Source of the DNA: Clostridium sp. CAG:448
Lineage (GTDB): Bacteria; Bacillota; Clostridia; Oscillospirales; CAG-272
Length of the DNA stretch: 12,742 nucleotides
Direction of reading: 5' to 3'
Assembly (NCBI GenBank): GCA_000433415.1
Contig: FR890554.1
Span: 36,927 to 49,668 of the forward strand
The notes under the pieces are model-generated. The model saw nothing but the letters and a program-made list of their open reading frames with translations. It searched no databases and was not told where the DNA came from. Of the stretch, positions 1-4,974 are shown one piece after another (the first letter of the stretch is position 1; every line of letters starts with the position of its first letter). Both the position numbers and the translations under genes were made by a program.

Positions 1-187
1 CAACGACGGCGGCGGGAATGCCCGCATCCTTGGCGCGCGTCAACGCGTAAGCATCCTTTTTATCCGAAAGAACCAAAGCGATTGTTCCGCTGTGCAGGGT
101 GCCGGTTTTCTGCGCATCGATCAGTGCCTGCAGATTGGTCCCGCCGCCGGAAACCATCACCGCAATGCGAATATTGTTTTGACTCAT
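1..187 (-). CDS. purN: Phosphoribosylglycinamide formyltransferase PurN (N-terminal part, cut by window edge)
   Basis: PurN transfers a formyl group from 10-formyl-tetrahydrofolate to GAR, giving FGAR, the third step of purine synthesis in the cytosol. Only the first 62 codons lie in the window. They match the start of the family: a first beta strand (RIAVMVSG), the phosphate-binding loop SGGGTNLQ at residues 13-20, then LVLSDKKDAYAL and RAKDAGIP at about 38-58. The catalytic Asn-His-Asp part lies beyond the left edge. The ATG overlaps the stop of the upstream membrane-protein gene as ATGA (184-187), and a purine-rich GGAGG/AAGGAAAG tract precedes it inside that gene, so the two are probably translationally coupled. 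It is the visible 10-formyl-THF user in this operon, which gives meaning to the neighbouring formate-type channel and to the ZTP riboswitch upstream. Identification is firm despite truncation. Confidence 0.95.
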   Translation of the reverse strand, partial: MSQNNIRIAVMVSGGGTNLQALIDAQKTGTLHSGTIALVLSDKKDAYALTRAKDAGIPAAVV

Positions 188-792
188 TTCTTTCCTTTTC
201 CTCCGATTTTTCCGAGCATGGGTAAAAGCAGGCTTCCTGCCGCATTGCCGAATATGACGGCTGCAAAAAAGGTCACTGTCCGCAAATCCGATAAGCCGGA
301 AGTGCCGAAGTAGAACATATCCGCGATCGAGTGCTCAAATCCGCTCAGAATGAAAACGGGAATGCAGAAGAGAATCCCGATCGGTGTCCGTTTTTCGCGA
401 AAAATCTGCACCGAGAGGTACATCAGAACGCCGCAGAAGGCGGCACGGACTGCGGTTTGCCCGACGCTTTGAGATAATTTTGCGGTAAAGATTTCGCTCC
501 CATTCCGGGCAAGTTCCGGCAAAGCGTAGCGGACGACCAGACCAAGCAGAAACACGGTTGCCAGATTTCCGGCAAGACCGAGCAGAAGCCTGCCGGTGTT
601 CCGGAGAGAAGCGTCCACCGGCCAAAAGCCGATTTTCCCGGTGAACAGGTAGTAGTCCATGTAGCAGATGCAGAGCAGCGCCACGGAAAACAGACCTGCT
701 CCGATGTAGCGGTTGTCGCAGGCAAGAAAGACGCACCCGCCGATCGCGATCAATACACCTGCCGCGACGCTGTCAGAGAGTGTTTTCAGCAT
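184..792 (-). CDS. Short formate/nitrite transporter (FNT)-family membrane channel
   Basis: A 202-residue membrane protein with about six hydrophobic segments (roughly residues 8-25, 29-46, 66-90, 112-131, 136-151 and 172-192). FNT marks are visible: LFTG at 49-52, GN at 75-76, SGFEHSIADM at 150-159 and FGN at 181-183. Against E. coli FocA as I remember it, T51, K105 and H154 fall on the pore residues Thr91, Lys156 and His209. FNT proteins form pentameric inner-membrane channels for formate, nitrite or related small anions. FocA is about 285 residues, so this one is markedly shorter, with reduced termini and loops; the CN signature of TM4 is replaced by CG and the Asn after EHSIA by Asp. It overlaps purM by 7 nt (ATGCTGA) with no clear Shine-Dalgarno of its own, and overlaps purN by ATGA. 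Formate is the likely cargo, inferred from the position beside the formyl-group user purN. Family fairly sure; substrate inferred. Confidence 0.82.
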   Translation of the reverse strand: MLKTLSDSVAAGVLIAIGGCVFLACDNRYIGAGLFSVALLCICYMDYYLFTGKIGFWPVDASLRNTGRLLLGLAGNLATVFLLGLVVRYALPELARNGSEIFTAKLSQSVGQTAVRAAFCGVLMYLSVQIFREKRTPIGILFCIPVFILSGFEHSIADMFYFGTSGLSDLRTVTFFAAVIFGNAAGSLLLPMLGKIGGKGKK

Positions 793-1826
793 ATGGTGAT
801 TTTTTCGTCCGAGACGACGATCTCGCCCACGATGTAGGCATCCTCTCCCTGTTCGTGCAGAACGGTCAGTGCATTTTGCGCACTGTCTGCCGGGACGGTG
901 AGGGTCATCCCTACGCCCATATTAAAGGTGTTGAACATATCGCGGTCGCTGATATTGCCGGTCTTTGCAATCAGGTCAAAAATCGGCAGAATCCGGATTG
1001 CGGAGCGGTCAATGCGTGCCCCGAGTCCGTCGGGAATACTGCGCGGAATGTTTTCGTAAAATCCGCCGCCGGTGATGTGGGAAATGCCGTGTACCTCGAC
1101 GGTTTCAAGCAGAGCAAGTACAGGCTTTACATAGATTTTGGTAGGAGTCAGCAGGGCATCACCGAGAGACCGACCTGCCAGTGCGGGAACGGGAAGGTGC
1201 AGATCGCACGCGCCGATTCCGAATACCTTCCGCACAAGAGAAAATCCGTTGGAATGCACACCGCTGGACGGCAGAGCGATGATCAGATCGCCGGGACGTG
1301 TCTTTTGCCTGTCGATGATGCGGCTGCGGTCGACAACGCCGGTACAGTATCCCGCCAGGTCGTATTCATCCACAGGATAAAAACCGGGCATTTCGGCAGT
1401 TTCGCCGCCGATGAGCGCGGCGCCCGCCTGCACACAGCCGTCGCAGACGCCCTTTACAATGTCGGCAATACGCTCCGGAACATTCTTCCCGCATGCAATG
1501 TAGTCCAGAAAGAAGAGAGGCTTGGCACCACAGCAAATGATGTCATTCACACACATGGCAACACAGTCGATACCGACCGTGTCATGCCGGTCCATCAGGA
1601 AAGCAAGCTTGAGTTTGGTGCCGACTCCGTCCGTTCCGCTGACCAGAACCGGATGGGAGATTCCTTCCAGATCCAATTCAAAAAGTCCTCCGAAGCCGCC
1701 GATCTCTGAGGTAACACCCCCCGTCATGGTGCGTGCAATGTGCTGTTTCATCAATTCTACCGCACGGTATCCGGCGGTGATGTCCACGCCTGCGTTTGCA
1801 TATGCCTCTGAATGCGAACAATTCAT
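786..1826 (-). CDS. purM: Phosphoribosylformylglycinamidine cyclo-ligase (AIR synthetase) PurM
   Basis: PurM closes the imidazole ring, converting FGAM plus ATP to AIR, in the cytosol as a dimer. The 346-residue length is normal for the family. Visible family motifs are SGTDGVGTKLKLA at 63-75 (ATP and substrate site), GGETAEMPG at 140-148, SSGVHSNGFSL at 187-197, HITGGGFYENIPR at 250-262 and FNMGVGM at 301-307. The ATG at 1826 is chosen over an in-frame upstream ATG at 1862 because AGGAG at 1834-1838 sits 7 nt before it and the family starts near this point; the upstream option would read 12 extra non-conserved residues inside purF. The gene starts 4 nt after the purF stop, with its ribosome binding site within the last purF codons, and ends overlapping the membrane-protein gene. 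No anomaly seen in the catalytic motifs. Confidence 0.98.
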   Translation of the reverse strand: MNCSHSEAYANAGVDITAGYRAVELMKQHIARTMTGGVTSEIGGFGGLFELDLEGISHPVLVSGTDGVGTKLKLAFLMDRHDTVGIDCVAMCVNDIICCGAKPLFFLDYIACGKNVPERIADIVKGVCDGCVQAGAALIGGETAEMPGFYPVDEYDLAGYCTGVVDRSRIIDRQKTRPGDLIIALPSSGVHSNGFSLVRKVFGIGACDLHLPVPALAGRSLGDALLTPTKIYVKPVLALLETVEVHGISHITGGGFYENIPRSIPDGLGARIDRSAIRILPIFDLIAKTGNISDRDMFNTFNMGVGMTLTVPADSAQNALTVLHEQGEDAYIVGEIVVSDEKITIC

Positions 1827-1830
1827 GTTT

Positions 1831-3264
1831 TTACTCCTTGCTTTCAGTAATTTTGTCTTCAAAACGGTTTTTCATAGGTGCGGCGGGAACCTCGGTCGGA
1901 TATTTCCCGTCGAAGCACGCGGTGCAGTATCCTGTTCCGTGAACGCCCTTGGCAATTTGACGGACGTTCTCCACGCTCAGATAACCCAGTGAATCAACGC
2001 CGATCTGTCGGGCGATCTCTTCCTGCGTGTATTTGCAGGCGATCAGATTTTCCCGCGAGTCAATGTCCGTGCCGTAGAAGCATGGGTTCAGGAAGGGAGG
2101 GGCGGATACGCGCATGTGGATTTCTCGCGCGCCGGCATCCCGTAAAAGACGGACGATCCGTGCACTGGTTGTCCCGCGGACAATGGAATCGTCAATCATG
2201 ACCACGCGCTTCCCGCGCACCACCTCAAGAATCGGATTGAGTTTGATACGCACCCGATCCTCGCGGCTTTGCTGACCGGGCGCAATAAACGTGCGTCCGA
2301 TGTATTTGTTTTTGATAAAGCCGAGTTCATAGGGAATGCCAGACTGCTTGGAGTATCCGATGGCGGCGTCAATCCCGCTGTCCGGTACGCCGATGACCAC
2401 ATCCGCCTGAACCGGATGCTCCAGTGCGAGAAAGGCGCCGGCACGCATCCGTGCGGTGTGAACACAGCATCCGTCAATGACGGAATCCGGTCGTGCAAAG
2501 TAAATGTACTCAAATACGCACATGGAGCAGGGCACACGATTGCAATGTGTTTCAATCGTATGCACGCCGTCCCTGTCAAATATGACGATTTCTCCCGGAC
2601 GGATGTCGCGGATGAATGCGGCTCCCACCGAATCCAGCGCACAGCTTTCGGAGGCAACGATATATCTGCCGTCTTCCGTTTTTCCGTAGCAGAGCGGCCG
2701 GAATCCGTTTTCGTCTCTGACGGCAATCAATTTGGAAGGGGTCATGATTACCAACGAGTACGCGCCGCGCAGCCGATCCATGGCGCGTTCCACGGCAACC
2801 TCAATGGAGGGCGCATTCAATCGTTCCTTCGTAATGATGTAAGAAATGACTTCCGTGTCACTGGTGGTGTGGAAAATAGAACCTTCCAGTTCCAGCTCGT
2901 GACGAAGCTCGTCGGAATTGACCAGGTTTCCGTTGTGTGCCAGTGCAATTCTTCCCTTGATATGATTGACCACAATGGGCTGTGCGTTGTTGCGGTCATT
3001 GGAACCGGTGGTGCCGTAGCGGACATGCCCGACGGCAATCTGACCGCTTCCGAGACGGTTGAGAATATCCGAAGTAAAAACGTCGTTGACAAGACCGACG
3101 TCCTTGTGGGCGGTAAAGGTGCCCTCGTGATTGACGACAATGCCGCAGGATTCCTGCCCGCGGTGCTGAAGTGCGAACAATCCGTAATAGGCGGTGCGTG
3201 CAAGGTCGGAAGTTTCCGGGGAATAAATTCCGAATACACCGCATTCTTCTCTCAGATTACTCAT
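1831..3264 (-). CDS. purF: Amidophosphoribosyltransferase PurF (Fe-S, propeptide type)
   Basis: PurF commits PRPP to purine synthesis: glutamine plus PRPP gives phosphoribosylamine. The 477-residue protein has an N-terminal Ntn glutaminase domain and a C-terminal type I phosphoribosyltransferase domain. C8 in REECGVFG is the expected nucleophile, exposed after removal of a seven-residue propeptide. HRGQES at 34-39 and AHNGNLVN at 109-116 belong to the glutaminase; VVMIDDSIVRGTTS at 354-367 is the PRPP loop. C249 (CVFEYIYFARPDS), C395 (NPCFYG), C447 and C450 (CTAC) match the four cluster ligands known from the Bacillus subtilis enzyme, so a [4Fe-4S] cluster is likely. It lies 13 nt after purC; the ribosome binding site is a poor G-rich run (GGGGG) about 4 nt before the ATG. 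Allosteric inhibition by AMP/GMP nucleotides is known for the family and not read from this sequence. Confidence 0.98.
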   Translation of the reverse strand: MSNLREECGVFGIYSPETSDLARTAYYGLFALQHRGQESCGIVVNHEGTFTAHKDVGLVNDVFTSDILNRLGSGQIAVGHVRYGTTGSNDRNNAQPIVVNHIKGRIALAHNGNLVNSDELRHELELEGSIFHTTSDTEVISYIITKERLNAPSIEVAVERAMDRLRGAYSLVIMTPSKLIAVRDENGFRPLCYGKTEDGRYIVASESCALDSVGAAFIRDIRPGEIVIFDRDGVHTIETHCNRVPCSMCVFEYIYFARPDSVIDGCCVHTARMRAGAFLALEHPVQADVVIGVPDSGIDAAIGYSKQSGIPYELGFIKNKYIGRTFIAPGQQSREDRVRIKLNPILEVVRGKRVVMIDDSIVRGTTSARIVRLLRDAGAREIHMRVSAPPFLNPCFYGTDIDSRENLIACKYTQEEIARQIGVDSLGYLSVENVRQIAKGVHGTGYCTACFDGKYPTEVPAAPMKNRFEDKITESKE

Positions 3265-3277
3265 GGGACCCCCGGAC

Positions 3278-3985
3278 TCAACCGAACACGCGCTTCATCA
3301 TTTCACGGTAGGCATCTTCCACGCCGCCCATATCGCGACGGAACCGGTCTTTGTCCAGCTTTTCGTTGGTAGCGGCATCCCAAAAACGGCAGGTGTCCGG
3401 GGAAATTTCGTCTGCGAGGACAATGGTTCCGTCGGGAAGTCTGCCGAATTCCAACTTGAAGTCCACCAACTTGACCTGGAGGCGGAGAAAATATGCTTTC
3501 AGAATTTCGTTGACGCGGAAAGCCATGTTTTTGATGGTTTCAATTTCTTCCTTGGTGGCAAGGCCGAGCGCAAGTGCATGGTATTCATTGAGGAGCGGGT
3601 CGTGCAGGTCGTCGTTTTTGTAGGAGAATTCAACGGTGGGTTGTGCGAATACAATGCCTTCCTCCACGCCGTAGCGCTTGGCGAAGGAGCCGGCAGAGAT
3701 GTTCCGCACAATGACCTCCAGTGGTACGATGGAAACCTTTTTGACCAATGCTTCACGTTCGTTCAGCTCTTTTACAAAGTGTGTCGGGATTCCTTCCTTT
3801 TCCAGAAGGGTAAACAGATAATCCGACATTCTGTTGTTGACCACGCCTTTTCCTGTGATGGTGCCTTTTTTCAGCCCGTCCAACGCGGTGGCGTCGTCCT
3901 TGTATGACACGATTACCAGTGCGGGATCATCGGTTGCAAATACTTTTTTTGCCTTTCCTTCGTAAAGCTGTTCTTTTTTCATCAT
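3278..3985 (-). CDS. purC: SAICAR synthetase PurC
   Basis: PurC joins CAIR and aspartate with ATP to make SAICAR in the cytosol. The 235-residue length is standard for a stand-alone bacterial enzyme. Motifs in order: YEGKAKKVF at 8-16 (nucleotide loop), PLEVIVRNISAGS at 88-100, LVDFKLEFG at 173-181 and ADEISPDTCRFWD at 191-203. The start is one of two tandem ATG codons (3985 and 3982); the first is chosen because GGAGG at 3996-4000 lies 10 nt before it. The 57-nt gap after purE (3986-4042) is the longest in this operon; I see neither a convincing promoter nor a terminator there. purF follows after 13 nt. Confidence 0.98.
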   Translation of the reverse strand: MMKKEQLYEGKAKKVFATDDPALVIVSYKDDATALDGLKKGTITGKGVVNNRMSDYLFTLLEKEGIPTHFVKELNEREALVKKVSIVPLEVIVRNISAGSFAKRYGVEEGIVFAQPTVEFSYKNDDLHDPLLNEYHALALGLATKEEIETIKNMAFRVNEILKAYFLRLQVKLVDFKLEFGRLPDGTIVLADEISPDTCRFWDAATNEKLDKDRFRRDMGGVEDAYREMMKRVFG

Positions 3986-4042
3986 GTTCGTTTTTCCTCC
4001 GTTTTGTTTGGTTTGGCTCGGACGGTTGTTTCCGGATTGTGG

Positions 4043-4537
4043 TCAGTGATTGAATTCCGTGCAGACGGCATCGTTCTTTTCCAAAACTTTTTGGCTGTCT
4101 GCACAGCGTTTTTGAATCAGTTTTTCTGCAAGCGCAGGATCTTCGATGGCGAGAATCTGCGCGCAGAGCAAAGCGGCATTCACGGCTCCGTCGATCGCAA
4201 CTGTGGCAACAGGGATGCCGGAAGGCATCTGCACAGTCGAGAGCAGAGCGTCAATGCCGCCGAGATGACCGGATTTCATGGGGATGCCGATCACGGGGAG
4301 AATAGTGGATGCCGCAATGACACCCGCAAGGTGGGCTGCCATACCGGCAGCTGCAATGATGGCACCGAATCCGTTTTCTTTTGCACCGGCAGCAAAGGTC
4401 CTGACCTCTTCCGGTGTGCGGTGTGCCGAGTAGACGTGTACTTCAAAAGGAATTCCGAGGGAGAGCAGGGTGTCCGCGGCTTTTCGGACGACGGGCAGAT
4501 CACTGTCGCTTCCCATAATGATTGCAATTTTTTTCAT
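4043..4537 (-). CDS. purE: Phosphoribosylaminoimidazole carboxylase catalytic subunit / N5-CAIR mutase PurE
   Basis: PurE makes CAIR, the substrate of the next gene product PurC. The 164-residue protein shows GSDSD at 9-13, SAHRT at 37-41, AGMAAHLAGV at 64-73 with the catalytic-type His69, and the conserved MPSGIPVATVAIDGAVNAALL stretch in its C-terminal half. SAHRT resembles class I (N5-CAIR mutase) rather than the SAHKT of class II enzymes, yet no purK partner is next to it; purK may lie elsewhere, or the enzyme may act directly on AIR and CO2. The ATG at 4537 is chosen because GGAG at 4547-4550 precedes it by 9 nt; an upstream in-frame ATG at 4579 lies inside the terminator hairpin and is not credible. 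It is the first gene of the operon and its transcription should depend on the ZTP riboswitch. Confidence 0.97.
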   Translation of the reverse strand: MKKIAIIMGSDSDLPVVRKAADTLLSLGIPFEVHVYSAHRTPEEVRTFAAGAKENGFGAIIAAAGMAAHLAGVIAASTILPVIGIPMKSGHLGGIDALLSTVQMPSGIPVATVAIDGAVNAALLCAQILAIEDPALAEKLIQKRCADSQKVLEKNDAVCTEFNH

Positions 4538-4546
4538 GGTATATGG

Positions 4547-4553
4547 CTCCTTT
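4547..4553 (-). promoter_or_regulatory. purE ribosome binding site
   Basis: AAAGGAG on the minus strand, 9 nt before ATG 4537. It lies beyond the terminator U-run, so ligand control is most simply by transcription termination rather than by masking this site. It decides the purE start against the ATG at 4579. Confidence 0.85.
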
Positions 4554-4569
4554 CGGTAGGATAGGGTAG

Positions 4570-4611
4570 AAAAAAGCACAGTTCAAGTATGGATCGCAAA
4601 CTTAACTGTGC
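4570..4611 (-). terminator. Riboswitch-controlled intrinsic terminator upstream of purE
   Basis: On the minus strand GCACAGTT (4611-4604) pairs perfectly with AACTGTGC (4583-4576), 8 bp around a 20-nt loop that can add a few inner pairs, and is followed at once by six T (4575-4570). This is a textbook intrinsic terminator shape. The first three bases of its 5' arm (GCA, 4611-4609) are also the end of the conserved TGGGCA of the aptamer. Ligand-stabilised aptamer folding would therefore compete with closing the terminator. The expected outcome is read-through into purE when ZMP/ZTP is bound and termination without ligand. Confidence 0.9.
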
Positions 4612-4697
4612 CCAGACGGTCGGCGGAAAGAGCAGCTCTTTCCTGTATTATTCTTTGCTCCCGTGCAGTGCTCTGCAGTTCCGTCAGTCACAAAGAA
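4609..4697 (-). promoter_or_regulatory. ZTP (pfl-type) riboswitch aptamer controlling the purine operon
   Basis: The minus-strand leader fits the ZTP/ZMP riboswitch architecture. P1 is TTCTTTG (4697-4691) with CAAAGAA (4657-4651). Inside is the conserved GTGACTG followed by ACGG, a small hairpin TGCAG-AGCA-CTGCA, and CGGGAGC. After a short A-rich linker comes P3, GGAAAGAG-CTG-CTCTTTCC (4643-4625), then CGCCG and the hallmark CTGGGCA ending at 4609. The pseudoknot GACGG (4685-4681) with CCGTC (4619-4615) keeps pairing while differing from the usual GGCG/CGCC, which supports a real fold. The class senses ZMP/ZTP, which build up when 10-formyl-THF is scarce, and is normally an ON switch for purine and folate genes. 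The overlap with the terminator shows how it would act. Confidence 0.93.
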
Positions 4698-4711
4698 CCT
4701 CTTACACAAGC

Positions 4712-4740
4712 ATGATACCATACTTTTGCGCAAAAGTCAA
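4712..4740 (-). promoter_or_regulatory. Sigma-A promoter of the purine operon
   Basis: On the minus strand TTGACT (4740-4735) and TATCAT (4717-4712) are separated by 17 bp, with a TG-extended -10 (TGG before TATCAT). Transcription should start near 4705, about 8 nt before the riboswitch P1 stem, giving a leader of about 168 nt. A perfect 16-bp palindrome occupies the spacer and the edge of the -35. Confidence 0.88.
4722..4737. promoter_or_regulatory. Perfect 16-bp palindrome in the purine promoter spacer (candidate operator)
   Basis: ACTTTTGCGCAAAAGT reads the same on both strands. It spans most of the region between -35 and -10 and overlaps three bases of the -35. A bound protein here would block RNA polymerase. 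Its length and central CpG resemble LacI/GalR-family operators, but the half-site differs from the E. coli PurR box and I cannot name a regulator. No second copy was noticed near the pyr promoter. Confidence 0.5.
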
Positions 4741-4750
4741 GTGGGAGGTT

Positions 4751-4777
4751 TGCGTGAATCCTTCCTTCATGCGTGAA
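4751..4777. repeat. Pair of 8-bp direct repeats between the two divergent promoters
   Basis: TGCGTGAA occurs at 4751-4758 and again at 4770-4777, a 19-bp period. The second copy is also the right arm of an inverted repeat CTTCA-TGCG-TGAAG (4765-4778). A reverse-oriented TTCAC lies at 4803-4807. The cluster lies in the 95 bp between the two -35 boxes, where a shared regulator could bind. It is short, and chance cannot be excluded. Confidence 0.35.
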
Positions 4778-4835
4778 GACCTTTTGTGCTCTTTGCATAG
4801 AATTCACCACAAAGTCAAAATAATTGATTTTGCTC

Positions 4836-4864
4836 TTGACAGACGCCGGAGAATGTGGTAAAAT
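4836..4864 (+). promoter_or_regulatory. Sigma-A promoter of the pyrimidine operon
   Basis: A consensus TTGACA (4836-4841) and TAAAAT (4859-4864) are separated by exactly 17 bp, with a TG-extended -10 (TGG before TAAAAT). The start should be near 4871, leaving a leader of about 104 nt before pyrC. The promoter is strong by sequence, so regulation is expected to act on or after initiation. Confidence 0.9.
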
Positions 4865-4870
4865 ACAAAA

Positions 4871-4974
4871 GAACGAGATGAATGCAATGTCGGAGGGATA
4901 TTCCGGTGGAAGATGGAAACACCCTGCCGTAGTGACATGTGCATGTTTTTGGATGGTAAAGAGGAGAGCAGATT
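4871..4974 (+). other. Untranslated leader of the pyrimidine operon, regulation unassigned
   Basis: About 104 nt between the predicted start and pyrC. I find no PyrR-binding loop, no intrinsic terminator and no known riboswitch consensus. ATGTC (4887-4891) can pair with GACAT (4934-4938), with a weak inner hairpin GGTG/CACC (4905-4908 and 4920-4923), so some folding is possible. A 35-codon frame starts at ATG 4878 and stops at 4985, eleven bases inside pyrC in another frame; it has no ribosome binding site. The leader ends with GAGGAG (4961-4966), 8 nt before the pyrC ATG. Confidence 0.45.

Noticed and set aside
780..1709. 309-codon open frame on the plus strand opposite purM
   Set aside because: Antisense shadow of purM with no motif; every conserved PurM motif lies on the other strand.
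2269..3372. 367-codon open frame on the plus strand opposite purF
   Set aside because: It is antisense to conserved purF and runs into purC; the translation is low-complexity and unlike any family I know.
3986..4042. Internal promoter or terminator in the purE-purC gap
   Set aside because: No -35/-10 pair with proper spacing and no hairpin with a T-run; only the purC ribosome binding site is clear.
4538..4705. Guanine/adenine (xpt-type) or PRPP riboswitch before purE
   Set aside because: The conserved elements of those classes are absent, while every core element of the ZTP class is present.
4589..4861. 90-codon plus-strand open frame in the intergenic region
   Set aside because: It covers the riboswitch and both promoters on the opposite sense, has no ribosome binding site, and looks non-coding in composition.
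4935..4950. ACATG-TG-CATGT followed by TTTTT in the pyr leader as an attenuator
   Set aside because: The loop would be only 2 nt and the stem at most 5 A/T-rich pairs, too weak for an intrinsic terminator.
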